Shown piece after piece: positions 11,530-22,984 of a stretch of DNA of 64,000 bases. This stretch comes from Amborella trichopoda. Its lineage: Eukaryota; Streptophyta; Magnoliopsida; Amborellales; Amborellaceae. Position 1 is the first letter of the stretch. Every line of letters starts with the position of its first letter. Below the pieces are notes generated by a model. The model was not told the DNA's origin. It made no database searches and saw only the letters and a list, made by a program, of their open reading frames with translations. Both the position numbers and the translations under genes were made by a program. The DNA lies in contig NW_006499644.1 in the NCBI RefSeq assembly GCF_000471905.2, forward strand, positions 720,036 through 784,035. The letters run 5' to 3'.

Positions 11530-13020
11530 CGACAAACAGCAGGATTCCGGCAAGGGTCTTGTAGAGAAAACCTTCGAGGTTCGGACTTTGCCTAGAATTG
11601 GTGAAGTTGCAGAGAGTGTAGCCGGGAGAGAGAAATCCTCTAGGAAGTTTTTCTACGAAAGAGAGGAAATTCTGGGTGCAGCTTTCCTCTCTGGTAGGGA
11701 TTTTTAGGGGTTTTCTAGTGATTGTGGAAGGTTTTTGGCACTGCTCGTGGTGTTACAGAAAGTTTCCAGGAACTTAGGGGAAGTTTGCAGGAGTTTTCTG
11801 GTGAGGTTCTGGTGTCACTCAAGCAAAAAACACGGGCATAAAATTTCTTCAGTGGGTTTCTTGCCACATAGAAAAGTTCCTACGGGAGACGAACTGTTGC
11901 AACATGTCGGCCGTACGATTGTAGGCGGTGAACCCTCATGGGGAAGGCGTACGGTTGGTGATGGTTTGGCCTTCATCCTTGGAAATTGTGTGACATTAAG
12001 GAGGTGAGAAATCTTCATGTTTTGAAAAACGAGGAGTCTCGGGAGGTGAATAGTCGCGATGGAGCCGACACTAACAGAACTGCAACTGAGGTTGAGGCAA
12101 CTGGCGTTGATGGTTTGGATTGCTGACACAACCAACGTTTAACCTTAAGAAAGGCAATTGACACTAAGGGCTAGGAACACAACCGTCGCTGGCCTTTGGA
12201 GAACGCAACCAGCGTTGGCTTCAATCGATACTCGTCAGCACATGTGGCTTATCACGATGAGAAGAAAGATGCTCACATATGAAGGTAAGTAATGTGCGGG
12301 GTTCGCTGCGCTCGACGATGATCTACGTACGATGATGTTCATGGGCAGGCAAAAAGGGGCTAAGGATGGGGTCGGGCTTGTGGTACCTGTTGGAAGCCAA
12401 ATCCTTCAAGACAATAGTGAGGTCCATGTTGTTCTATGGAAGGGCATCCACTGTGAACAGGGCATGCTTCTCGTTCTAGGCCAGCTCCTTACAAGGGTAG
12501 CCCCTCTTGTATATTTAATACACACGTCGAATGGATCATACATCGTATGTTCGACATACATGTCCAATGAGGTATCTGGCTTGTATGTTTGACATACATG
12601 TCGGACGGACTGAGGCAAACTTCTTGGAATGGCTTTGCTTTGTCTTCTGCCCGTAACCATGCTCTTACTCGTCGGATGAATTAAACCTAACTCTCCAAGT
12701 GGTTTCGCTTCTTCTTCATGAGAAGGGCCTTTCTTTGGTGGGTTTGCTTCTTCTTCATGAGAAGGGCCTTCCTTTCATGGGACAGGTATTTGTTTTAGCC
12801 TTTAACCGTCCTCTTACTCTTAGATGCAAGAGCAAGAGTACAAGTTTTGGCTTGTAACCGTCCTCTTATCCTCAGACGCAAGAGACTTGTAACCTCCCTA
12901 GTAATATGTTCTTATAACTTGTAACTCATTTTTACTGCAATAAACATAAAAAGAGTTACCATTACTTTTGGAATATCTCGCTTGATTTCTCGTTGAATCC
13001 CTTTCTTTTGAATACACATC
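11530..13020 (+). mobile_element. Tat antisense leader block, copy in element B
   Basis: Direct counterpart of 23,500-24,950 in element C; its first half also matches 30,075-30,620 in element D. It begins with GCAGGATTCCGGCAAGGGTC, contains a CGGCGCTA-type repeat at 12,060-12,240 and a repeated GTTTGACATACATGTCGGA stretch, and ends beside the integrase stop. The promoter TATA present in copies C and D is missing here because the block is cut at 11,530. Short open frames on both strands are not conserved between copies, so I call no gene. Confidence 0.5.
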
Positions 13021-13025
13021 ATGGA

Positions 13026-14248
13026 TAATACTTCTTTAGGTATCGTCTGTTGATAGGGGACCTTGCCTCCTCTCCTTCAGGATGTGCCAATATGTAGGCC
13101 CCATTGGGTGAGACCTTTTTTACTATAAAGGGACCTTCCCACTTAGGCTCAAACTTCCCTTTGCGCTCGCCATGCATGACAATAGGCCTCCACGGGTAAA
13201 TGAGTGGATCTTGACAGACGTGTCAAAAGCCCTCTTCATTCTCCCTTAGTTGAGTTCAAGGTTCTACTGAGCCTCTAGCCTCTTTCTGTCGAGTTCATCC
13301 AATTCGTGATATTGGAGCTTGAGTATCTCATCTTCGGTTATTCCTTGGTGAATAGCGACTCGTAATGAAGGGATTTATATTTCGATAGGTAAAACTGCTT
13401 CACCCTCATAGACCAGAGAATAAGGAGTGGAATTGGTAGCATTTCGTGTAGTAGTACGATAAGCCCACAGTGCTTCGGGAAGAATCTCATGCCATTTCTT
13501 CCTTGTTTTTTATATTGACTTTCGTAAGAAATTGCACAGAGTCTTATTGAAAACCTCAGCTAATCCATTAGCCCGAGGGTGGTACATAGTCGAGTACCTC
13601 CATTCGAAACTGAATTGGTTAACTAAGCGATCAATGTGATGACTCCTAAATTGAGGGCCATTGTCAGATATGATCCGGTCAGGCATTCTGAAGCGATATA
13701 CGATATGATGTCGAACAAAGTAGGCTACCGCTATCCCAAGAACCTGCTTAAGGGGGACCGCTTCAGCCCTTAGAGAAGTAATTTGCTGCAGCTAAGATAA
13801 AAACATGGTCAATTGCAGAAGCGGGGTCAATAGGCCCTATGATGTCGATACCCCATCGTGAGAAGGGCGATGATGCAACCGTTGAGTGTAAGGGCTCTGG
13901 AGGATGGTGAACCAAGCTGGAATGTATTTGGCATACTTTGCACTTTTTAGCATAGATTAAGGAATCGGTTATCATGGAAGGCAAATAGTATCCCAACCTG
14001 CGTATTCGTTCATAGAGCTTGGGACCAGACTGGTGTAGTCCACAGATCCCTGAGTGGACTTCTTCTAACACCTTACTTGATCCTTGGATATCGACGCATC
14101 TAAGAAGAATGTCGTCAAATGACCATCTAAAGAGAGCATCTCCTTCGAGGAGGGTATACTTGGTGGACATTCGATGTAGGCTATTGCATTCGGCATATCT
14201 TCCAGGAGCCTTCCATGTTTTAGGAAACTGGTGATGGGCTCTCTTCAA
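13026..14248 (-). pseudogene. Tat integrase (element B), broken
   Basis: Integrase would join element cDNA to host DNA in the nucleus. The N-terminal zinc-binding H-x4-H ... C-x2-C motif is present (HSGICGLH ... CKVCQ, about 14,060-13,930). The first catalytic Asp lies in GIDIIGPID (about 13,830), the second in SDNGPQF (13,655-13,671) and the Glu in LAEVFNK (13,555-13,557), so D, D and E can all still be seen. The frame is open from 14,248 to 13,763, then stops and shifts break it. The C-terminal domain reaches about 13,026, where copy C ends in a conserved RRYLKKYFL. There is no chromodomain, as expected for Tat. Confidence 0.8.
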
Positions 14249-14259
14249 TCTTCTACCTA

Positions 14260-15110
14260 CTCAATTTATGCGCACATTAGGTCAAAGAATTTTGGTCCCT
14301 GATTTTGACCCTTAGCTCTTTGACTATGTGCTATTACTTTTTCAGTTTTGATTACTTCTTTGGCTGATAAAAGTGCTCCAAATGGATAAGGGGGACACTC
14401 AGGGAAGATATTTCTCTTGTCATCAGCATCGACCTAGGGTTCTTAGTTCGATGTTTCTTCATTCTACCACCCAAACAAGCGTGGGCCCTGATGAGGACAA
14501 CTAATTGTAGCGTCAAGCTTTGCAAGTGCATCGGCCTGCGAATTTAGCCTCCTGGGAATGTGACTCGGGGATACGTCTTCAAACTGGGTGATATACGATT
14601 TTTCAGTATCGTGATAAGTCCTGATAGTGTCTTTTCTCACATCATAGATCCCTTTGAGTTGCTAGATAACCAACTCAGAGTCGCCATAGGTCTTAAGCTA
14701 CTCCAAGTCGAGATCGAAGGCTATCTCGAGTCCGATTATAAGGGCCTGATATTCTGCCTCATTATGAGAACCGGTTTGAGCAAGAGAGAAAGAAAGTGGT
14801 AATACTCCTCCTTTCGGAGTCAAGAATACTACTCTAGCACCTCCTCGATCTGATTGGAAAGCTCCATCGAAGTATAATTCCCATGCATGAACAAGGTTAG
14901 CACAAAATACTTCTTCATCAGGGAGGTCGCTTAATAAAGGTGATTCTATCGGTATGGGGTGTGCCGTGAGAAAATGAGCCAAACCCATGATGGCCTTCTT
15001 TAGGACATACATGATATCGAACTCCATCTGCAATAATGGCCGCTTAGTAAGGCGTCCTAATAAGCACGGGCATGTCATGAGAAACTTTACAGGGTCAACT
15101 TTTGACATAA
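14260..15110 (-). pseudogene. Archaeal-type RNase H of Tat element B
   Basis: This second RNase H, extra to the one fused to RT, is a hallmark of the Tat lineage. It would remove RNA from RNA/DNA hybrids during reverse transcription. Visible residues: Asp in LYFDGAF, the Glu in HNEAEYQALI (about 14,760-14,740) and an Asp in YGDSELV (near 14,680). The frame is open from 15,108 to 14,698; beyond it the reading continues in pieces through a conserved PRRLNSQADALAK stretch near 14,530 and an FPECPPYPFGALL stretch near 14,390. Frameshifts prevent a full product. Confidence 0.75.
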
Positions 15111-15270
15111 GTTTTACTTAATGACCAAGCAAGTAATGGCGAAGCTACTATACTGCGAAGATTAGGGCTAGACACATCTTTTCTATCGGGGGATAATTCT
15201 TCTTGACCTTTTACATCCTGCGACTGAGGTAATATAACCCAATCTCTTTTCCTTCTTCATTGTTTTGTGC

Positions 15271-15836
15271 CTACAATGCTCCGAGTGACTCATCTAAGGC
15301 AGTCACGTATAGAATGAGGGGCTTTCCCAATACTGGTGTAGAGAGTACTGTAGGGTTGAGTAAATAATGTTTGATGTCATCAAGGGCTGCATGACACGCT
15401 TCATCCCAGATGAATGGTGTATCTTTCTTTAGCAGGTGTGTAAAGGGTTTACAATGACTTGAGAGGTTCGAGATGAATCTGCGAATGTATGCCAATTGAC
15501 CTTGGAGGGAGCACAGTTCTCGAAGTAAAGTCAGTGATGGCATTTCTTGGATTGCCTTGTTCTTGACTGGCTCAACTTCAAGCCCTCAATGTCTGACGAT
15601 GAACCCCAATACTTTTCTTGAATGCACGCCAAAAGCACGTTTCAGCGGGTTCATTTTTGGCTGAGGGAGATGCAAGTGTTTGGACACCTTTTCAAGATCT
15701 CTCATATAAGCATCCTTATCTTTACCAATTCATCCACATAACACTCCACCTCTTTGTGCATCATGTCTCAGAAAATGGTTATCATTGCTCTCTGGTATGT
15801 GGCGTTGACATTCTTTAATCTGAAAGGCATCATTGT
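15271..15836 (-). pseudogene. Tat RT C-terminal half and first RNase H (element B)
   Basis: Continuation of RT after a stop codon at about 15,836. The reading changes frame but carries the palm region. The expected YVDD is YVDE here (about 15,728-15,742), which removes one metal-binding Asp of the polymerase site. Downstream the stretch LCSLQGQLAYIRRFISNLS and a KDTPFIWDEACHAAL stretch mark the connection and the first RNase H (open frame 15,543-15,271). The gene could not give an active polymerase. Confidence 0.75.
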
Positions 15837-16316
15837 TTAACAGAAGACCCCTTTCAGAGTTAAGAATGGTTTGGCCTCTTCGTCCTCAGGCGCCATCCAT
15901 ATCGGATTATACCCGGAGTATCCATCCATGAAGGAAAAGATTTGACAATGAGCAGTGGCGTCGATGAGCATCTCAGTAAATGGCAATGGGAAGTCATCCT
16001 TGGGACAAGCGGTATTCAGATTGCAGAAGTCAATACATACCCTTATTTGACCATTCTTCTTCTTGATCGGAATGACATTTGCTAGCCATTTCGGATACTT
16101 GACTTCACAGATGAAACCTTCTTGTCTAAGTTTAGTTAACTCGACATCTATCCGCATTTCAAGATCAGGCCTGAACCTTCTTAATTTCTGTTTGACAGGT
16201 TTGACAGTCGGATCAATGCCAAAATCGTGAACGGTGACTTGAGGGTCTAAACCTGGCATCTCATGGTAATGCCAAGAAAAGACGTCCCGGTTCGTTTTCA
16301 AGAAGGCATTGAACAC
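15837..16316 (-). pseudogene. Tat reverse transcriptase N-terminal half (element B)
   Basis: 160-residue open frame with classic Ty3/gypsy RT landmarks in order: VFSWHYHEMPGLDP, VKQKLRRFRPD, a KWLANVIPIKKKNGQIRVCIDF fingers region, and IFSFMDGYSGYN containing the first catalytic Asp. The frame ends in a stop right after KGVFC, where intact relatives read on into the palm. The start shown is simply the first Met; in the element this was part of a longer polyprotein. The sequence upstream (16,320-16,690) is an acidic linker with stops. Confidence 0.85.
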
Positions 16317-16319
16317 CTC

Positions 16320-17511
16320 TTCTCGTCTAGAGGCATTCTTGTTAAAATGAAGGTAGGTCTAGGGTCCGCTTCATCTTCAGGATTTATTTCTTCGAGTTCG
16401 TCAACACTGGCCTGACCACCTTCTTCCTATTCTTCAGGAGCCTCTTGCAACTCTTCATCGTTGTTTTCAGGGAACTTTTGATTGAACTCAAATGCAGAGA
16501 CCCATGATCCTAACATCTCTGCCTTCGATAGAGGCCCAGAGTTGATTATAATTTTTGCTTCTTTCCCAGTTTGAGGAAGGGAAGGGTCTTCCATAAACAT
16601 GGATGGTTTCTAGTACTGTAGGAGTTCATCTTAGAGATCGCAAGGAATTTGTGATTCAATGATTGTAGTGCAAGAAGTATGCCAATGCGAATCACTCGGC
16701 CTTTGAGCAGCTATCTGTAATGTTTGGTTCACATGGGTTGGTGTTTCACAGACTTGTATCATGTAGCAAGTTTCCTGAGAGTAGAAACTTTGCCCCTCGA
16801 CTATCTTCATCTCTATTCGAAGTCGAGCTCAGGGGCCATTGGGGCTTCTTTGGCTTGGACTTCTTACGCTTCTTTGATGAAGGGGGCTTTCCCTTGATTT
16901 TAGTTGCCAGGGCATTGGCAATTGTTAAGAATCCTGCTGCCTATGCCAGGGTCTTCCTCAATCGCTTCGTTGTGTCCTACTTATATTGATTCCTTCGAAT
17001 TCTCGATTGAGAGCCTTGAAGTCTAGGCACATCAAGGTCGTACCTGAAGAAGACATAGGAGAAAGAGAATGAGAAGCAAGAGAAGAAGGAGGAGTAGGGT
17101 TAGAAGGTGGGGGACTTTTAAGGTCATTCCCCTCATCAGACCAATCTACGCAGCTTTCTACATCATCACCAGAGTTGGACGGGTGTAGGGGATCTTTTAA
17201 GTCTTTCCCTTGCTTTGACCATTGGGGAGTGCTTTTAACGTCGTCACCCTCATTGGACATTTTATGAGTGAAAGATGTCATAAGGACGTCTTCTTGATAG
17301 GATGAAGAAGGAAAAAAGATTGAATGGGGGATGAAGTCCAGCAAAGTTGGAAACGGAGGAAGGGGCCTGAGAAATTCCTATTGAACTGTGGGTTGAGCGG
17401 TTTTGTTTCATCGGTGAGCAGCCCTTGGTGCCTGTCTCTTTTTAATTTTTTGAAGTGATGTCTGATTCGTCTCACTGGGATGGCTAACCGCTCTATCTTG
17501 GCAAACCACAT
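16320..17511 (-). pseudogene. Low-complexity linker between gag and pol (element B)
   Basis: Minus-strand reading is acidic and Ser/Pro-rich, with a repeated GDDVKS/GDDVES-W-S-G-DLK unit (17,344-16,958) and a short basic region (17,511-17,278). The same linker occurs in element D at 36,800-37,510, where it is followed by a Pro-rich segment and a protease. Here both are missing, and sequence from about 16,690 joins the region ahead of RT, so a deletion removed the protease. The linker has no known catalytic role. Confidence 0.6.
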
Positions 17512-17812
17512 CTCATCTTAAGGACTTGAGTCTGCTTCGGCCATGGTAGAGCATCCATGACTGGGAAGTCGGCGGTTCTCTAGAGTCTGGGTCATTGATC
17601 AGAAGGTCCAGCCTTGTGAGATGTTCTTACGCCGATGAGGAAGTGATTTGGGGATCACTTACGGGGAGGATGTAAAAGTTTTTACACTCCCACATCTTCT
17701 CTACGAATATATCAAGAAACGTCATGCATTCTGACTAATAATGACCTCTTATCTGATTGAATGGGCACCAATGATCTTCAACCCCCTTGGCAAGGTGGCA
17801 GGGTTACCTTGC

Positions 17813-18121
17813 CTACTTTAGTGTGATTATGCCTTCCTGAAGAATTATAATGAAGAGGGCGTAGAGGATACCCAGCATTTCGTGCTCCTCTTGAATGATT
17901 ACGGCATGGGAGGCCTCAGTTGCCCCAAAGGCCTTCTTGAAATCTTCACGCTTTATCTGACCTTTCAGAAGCAGGACCTCAATGATGTTCTTCATTGTGT
18001 AGCAGTCATCTGTGGGATGGTTGATCCTCCGATAGTACGCACAATAATTTGCTTGAGTGTCAAGGCCAGATTGCTCAGGGAACCTGGTTTCCGGAAGCTG
18101 GATCATATTTTGCTCCAATAA
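17813..18121 (-). pseudogene. Tat gag C-terminal, CCHC-like motif (element B)
   Basis: 101-residue open frame that continues gag. It holds CAYYRRINHPTDDCYTMK, a Tat-type knuckle where the last part x-H-x-TDDC is typical of the lineage. In intact elements this region binds the RNA genome inside the particle. It is followed by a hydrophilic KGQIKREDFKKAFG stretch. Element D has the same region at 37,637-38,000 with a second CxxH-like motif (CPLHQIRGHYLSKC). Confidence 0.7.
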
Positions 18122-19330
18122 TAACTGAAACAGTGCAGGGACCCATTCCTTCTCGAAGGAATAGACCTTATTCCTACGCCTAGTGAAATAATTACTCCGA
18201 TCAAAGTTGGCTGGTGGAGGAACCCAATTGTACGACTATTGCTACTTGCCAGCCTGGGGTGTTATGCTTACCTCTTTAGAGAGGTCCAAAGTTTAAGAGG
18301 GAGCCTTCTTTGAATCAGTGAGCATAATAGCAGCACTAATTACCCCTTTCTGTTGTCTGCCCCGTGTGTTATTCCGAAAGCCACCATTACCCCTATTGTT
18401 CGTTGAACTTGTAGATGGTTGTCGTGAGCCACCATGTTGGCGTGACAAATTTTCTATGTGAACTAATTTAGAGATCAACTCTGACATGGAGGTCAGATTA
18501 GAGGCCTCGACATGTAAAGCGATTTCAGGTCGCATGTTCCTCACAATGGTTTTGACTGCTTCCTTCTCAGGCATAAGATTAGGATTGCGGGAAGCCAAGT
18601 TTCTCCATCTTGATATGAATTGATCTATGGGCTCATCAGGGTCTTGAGTTAAGGTGAGAAGCTCGATGGTTTGAACTTCTCTCTCGACCTTATAGAAGCG
18701 TTGATGGAACAGTTTCTCCATCTCCTCCCATGTATGTATCGAGTTTGGAGGAAGTCGAGCATACCATTGGAATGCTGGGCCATCAAAGGTCTCAACGAAC
18801 TGGCAGAGAAGAAGTCTCCTGTCAGCTACTGTTTTCCAACATACTGTCGAGAAGTGGGCGATATACGAGTTTGGGGAGGTGGTTCCGTTGAATAGAGGAA
18901 ACTTCCCTTTCTTATAGTCTGAGGGGAACGGTACCTGATCAATATAGGAAGGATATGGTCTTTGATAAGGTGTCGCATCCCGTATGCCTGAAATTTATCT
19001 GTTCTTTAGGCTATGGGTGACCATAGCATCAATATCTGATTGAGAAACCGAATGAAGGACAAAATTGTCCTGTTAGGTAGATGGAGAAGGCTGCCATGGA
19101 GGTACACCATCAGAGTGATGGGAATTAGCCTCATGGTTATCCGACTGGCATGCAGTGTCAATACGATTGATCTTCTCCATCATCACGTGCACCATATCCA
19201 CAAACTTGTTCGTGCGATCCTCTTGACCGTTTCTCTAGGGAGGTCAACGTTAGTGGCAGCTGAAGGTCGCGAGCTTGACGGGTCATACATGTTAAGTCAC
19301 AGTAAGGGGTCAGCATCCCCTGACTGAACT
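18122..19330 (-). pseudogene. Tat gag core domain (element B)
   Basis: Retrotransposon gag core, the particle-forming protein. Reading down from about 19,330: a spacer, then YQRPYPSYIDQVPFP (about 18,970-18,930), FDGPAFQWYARLPP (about 18,790-18,750) and an open frame at 18,721-18,293 with DEPIDQFISRWRNLASRNP and MSELISKLVHIENLS. At least one stop interrupts the N-terminal part near 18,990. The WYARLPP / F-RWRNLA pattern is diagnostic of the gag domain. Element D has the same gene at 38,143-39,178. Confidence 0.8.
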
Positions 19331-20062
19331 CGACTTGGGGAGCAGGGTCGACTCATGAGGAGGCCTGAGTCGAGGACGAGGGGACGTCTGAGATGGCGAT
19401 GCGTGTGCGCCCCTTGACGAAGGATTACGAGAGACCTGAGGGTCAACCCGAGTACGTGCAAGTGATCTAGCCTTGAGAGGCTGAGAACTACGAGCAGGTG
19501 TCTGTATGAAAACAGGTGCAGGCCTGCCCCTTACAGGGTGCGCTTGTGTGTGCATAGAAGGAGGACGAGAAGGTCGTCTCCTATGTACTTGGGTTGGAGC
19601 AATAACGGCGTTGCCCCAAGCAGTGAGATGCACATGAGTGACATGAGCAAGATCTGGCTCAGAAAGGTTCGATCTTGAACACGGTCTCGAGGCAACAGAA
19701 GGGTTGCCCCGAAGTGTGACTCGAGTGGGTGATCCATGAGCCTTGTGGTGTGTGTGAGGGGTGAAAACCATGGGGTTTCCACCTCGATGTGTTGAGCCTC
19801 TCGGGATAGAGACCAATGGTGTAGGAATGTGGGGGGTAGCCTTATGGCGACCCATAGGAGCAATGATAACTTGCTTCCCTTTTGCAGAAAGGGATTGGGC
19901 AGCCTTTTGGCATATTTTAGGAACTCGACCGGCAAGTGACTTGCAGGTGGCTGGGTGCATGCTATCTGGGGCAACATAAGTGCCGCCCATGCAAGGTGCC
20001 TTGGTGGAGTTTCCACCAGAGCGAAGAGATGGGGAGTGAGGAACCTTCAAGTCCCTCCTCAC
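19310..20062 (-). pseudogene. Tat gag N-terminal basic region (element B)
   Basis: The longest Tat gag frame, 250 residues, very rich in Arg, Pro, Ser and Thr, with no domain I recognise. It runs into the gag core at about 19,310. KGKQVIIAPMGRHKATPH is shared with element A (1-733), which argues that this frame was under coding selection in the family. It begins about 240 bases downstream of the primer site, the normal place for gag to start. The start codon is only a guess. Confidence 0.55.
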
Positions 20063-20302
20063 ACAGGTCCAGGTTAAGACCTAGGAGCTAGACAAGGGGT
20101 CTTTGTTCAAGAGGATGGTCGGGAACGAAGTCGAAGGACCTTGTTCCCTAGGGACACTCTTGAATAAGGGGATAAGAAAATCCTCGATCCGGATAAATGG
20201 GTTACAGAACCCAGCAGCCATAAGTGAATGTGAAAAGAGAATGAAAGCAGATAAAGAAGAAACTAGCCAAGAACGATCCGACTAAGGGATAGTAAGTACT
20301 GA

Positions 20303-20314
20303 GTGGAGTCGCCA
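20303..20314 (-). other. Primer-binding site of Tat element B
   Basis: The minus strand reads TGGCGACTCCAC, three bases inside the LTR end. This is the tRNA-primer site that starts minus-strand DNA synthesis and it fixes the element's orientation. TGGCGACTCC primer sites are common in Tat-like plant elements; tRNA-Arg as the primer is my inference. Confidence 0.7.
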
Positions 20315-20317
20315 AGC

Positions 20318-20769
20318 TAGTTAGGTGCCTCAATCTCACCCTCCGGATCCCCAAAGGATCAGGCGGCACACATCTCAGGTTTCGGGAGAGACCTAGGAAG
20401 TTTGTGAGATTGCTCTCTCGGGAACGTCGTTCAAAAATGGGGGCAGGTGTTACCAACCGATGAGAGAGGAATTTAAACGTGGGTTCAGGACTTAGTCGAC
20501 CTGACTCACGTGGGTGCCCTCTTAGATCACGAAGATAGCCCCCCAGTGATGAAACTGGTTCGGAATTGCTCCCTTGGCTCATATTCTTCTTATTTTCTGC
20601 TTTCTTGCAATCACACACATATATGGAAAAGGTTATCGGACAGGTGGGTCAGGCCTCACCTTTTCCTCTTTGATGAACATACGCAAGCATGCGTATTCAA
20701 AAAGAAGAAAGAAAGATCGGGGGAGAGAAGAATTCGACCAAGCGAGAAGATCAGAGCAGTGACTAGGCT
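20318..20769 (-). mobile_element. Truncated 5' LTR of Tat element B
   Basis: Starts with TAGTTAGGTGCC (a mutated TGGTTAGG terminus) and follows the LTR at 62,229 closely up to the GACTAGGC stretch at 20,761-20,769. There it meets an inverted copy of the same LTR region. Only the 3'-most ~450 bases of the LTR remain. Confidence 0.75.
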
Positions 20770-21164
20770 AGTCGATATTTGCAATAATTTCTAGTAACAA
20801 TCCCATGAGCCGGTCTCAATTACGGAGCCCGTTTCGCCACCACGTTACACCAATCATCCACCAGCCTAGTCACTGCTCTGATCTTCTCGCTTGGTAAAAT
20901 TCTTCTCTCCCCCCCCCCCATCTGTCTTCATTCTTTTTTAATACGCATGCATCAAAGAGGAAAAGGGTGAGGCATGACCCACCTGTCGCATAACCTTTGC
21001 CATATATGTGTGTGATTGCAGGAAAGTAGAAAATAAGAAGAATACGTGCCAAGGGAGGCGATTTCGAACAAGTTTCATCACTAGGGGGCTTTCTTCATGA
21101 TCTAAGAGGGTGCCCACTCGAGTCAGCCCGAGTAAGTCCCGAACCCACCTTTACTCACGATGGC
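20470..21164. repeat. Large palindrome of Tat LTR sequence
   Basis: Arms 20,470-20,769 and 20,863-21,164 are inverted copies of the same LTR part, about 300 bp each, separated by 93 bases. The spacer plus right arm read as one continuous LTR piece in inverse orientation (compare 62,400-62,785), while the left arm belongs to element B. The junction at 20,769/20,770 is therefore an inverted join between two LTR copies. Confidence 0.8.
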
Positions 21165-22089
21165 CTTCCAGGTTTTCACCATACCCAGTTTTTATTCATG
21201 GAACTCTTTTACTCATGGTTTCGTGACCATGCCCGTCAGTCAATTTTTTACACATAGTATGCCCTTTTTCAGGTATACACCAATGTCCGTTATTCCTTTA
21301 TTTTTTTGTGATGACATATTTAAGGTCATAACTCCGGGACCTGTGCGAAATAGTTTAACGTCATGCAGCCTAGACATGCACTATGGTTTAAGGTCATACA
21401 GCTGGACCGTACTGGTGATGGATGCCAGTCTATGAATGCCATGGAGTGAGCATGATGGTGGTTTGGCTCACTTGGGGAGATGGCTCGAGGCTTCTTATGA
21501 GAGATGGATGATGTATGAAATATAAGTGGATGATGGTGACCCACTAACTTACAATGAGTATGGATGGCATAATGGTTCACAGTTTTGTGAGCATGAGTGG
21601 GACCCACTGGGGAATGATGTAGGATGATGAAAGGAATGAACTTACTGAGGAGGTAACGAAGGTGGTGCCGCACACTAACGTGTAGGTTAGAGAAGGCGGG
21701 CGTGAAAGTGCACGAGGCGTGTGCGCGTATGTGGTGGCGAGTTTATGGTCATGCCTCTGAGACCTCCATAGAGCAGTTTATCATCATGCGGCCAGGACGT
21801 GCACTATGGTTTAAGGCCATATAGCTAGACCATGGCTATGTAGTTGACAGTCGTACAACTTGGACCATGCAGTTTAAGGTCGTACAATTAGACCTCCATT
21901 ACAGTATAAGGTCCCATAGTTCGGACCATTGTGCTGAGCCTTTTATCGTCATGCTGCTAGGACATGTACTATGGTTTAAGGTCATATAGCTGGACCATGG
22001 TTATGTAGTTTAAAGTCATACAACTAGGACCATGCAGTATAAGGATGCGCAACTAGACCTCAGCTATAGTTTAAAGTCATATAGTTCGG

Positions 22090-22470
22090 ACCATGGTGCT
22101 GAGCAGTTTAGGGTCATACAGTATGGACTGAGGCTAAGCAGTTTAGGGTCATGCAGTATGGACCATGGCTTAGCAGTTTAGGGTCATGCAGTATGTATCG
22201 TGGCTAAGTAGTTTAGGGTCATGCAGTATGGATTGAGGCTGAGCAGTTTTGGGTCATGCAGTATGGACCGCGGTTGAGCAATTTAGGGTCATGCAGTATG
22301 GATCGAGCAGTTTAGGGTCGTGCAACTAGACCATGACTAAGCAGTTTAAGGTCATGCAGTATGGACTGCGGCTGAGCAGTTTAGTGTCATGCAATATGGA
22401 CCGTGGCTGAGAAGTTTAGTGTCATGCAGTATGGACTGAGCAATTTAGGGTCATGCAACTAGACCATTGT
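22090..22470. repeat. 35-bp minisatellite (element C)
   Basis: About ten tandem units of 35 bp with the core GCAGTTTAGGGTCATGCAG followed by TATGGACC and a variable end. Degenerate, earlier-stage units extend left to about 21,740. The same array lies at 28,660-28,990 (element D), as a three-unit fragment at 26,365-26,478, and inverted at 5,400-5,760 and 6,225-6,440. Confidence 0.85.
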
Positions 22471-22984
22471 GTAGGTTACCATGTAGGTGGAGCATCATAG
22501 GGAATAAGTCTATGGATGGTAATCTGACTCCCTGGGGATAAAATGGCTAAGACTATTCCCAAACTGAGGGCTCAGATGGAAATGGTGGTCTTGGTGAAGG
22601 ATGATCAGCAGCAGTGGACCTCGTAGTGGTTTTAAAGGAGATAAGTTTACTCTCTGGGTGAAATATGAGTCTCTATAACAGGTAACGCGACTCCTTAGGG
22701 GTAAGGTAGCTTAGTGTAAAGCGGACCCACTAGTAATTGGGGAAGTAAGAATGACTAACTTCACTGGGAATAATGGGCCGTAGTATAGGTGTGACTCCTA
22801 GCTGGAGATGGGAAGTCACAATTTAGCTGCAACGGCCTGGGTGCAAGTCCACTATGGATGACATATCTGGGCTTGGGTACAACTCCACTAGAGATAGTGG
22901 TAGGGAATTCACTGCTTGAAATACGGTCGGTGCCATGCGTAGCACTGATGGTTGATTTCGAATATTCAACCGGCACTTAATTCA

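Larger units (their letters stand above)
11530..20769 (-). mobile_element. Tat-lineage Ty3/gypsy element B (defective)
   Basis: Minus-strand element read from high to low coordinates: LTR end (20,318-20,769, cut by a palindromic junction), primer site (20,303-20,314), gag (20,062 to 17,810), low-complexity linker, RT, conventional RNase H, archaeal-type RNase H, integrase (to about 13,026), then a non-coding leader block. The dual RNase H and gag motif place it in the Tat lineage. The protease is missing: the linker at about 16,700 joins directly to sequence just ahead of RT. Frameshifts, stops and a damaged RT active site make it non-autonomous. Confidence 0.8.

Noticed and set aside
22090-22470. 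TTTAGGG words as interstitial telomere repeat
   Set aside because: Only one heptamer per 35-bp unit; there is no run of consecutive telomere repeats.
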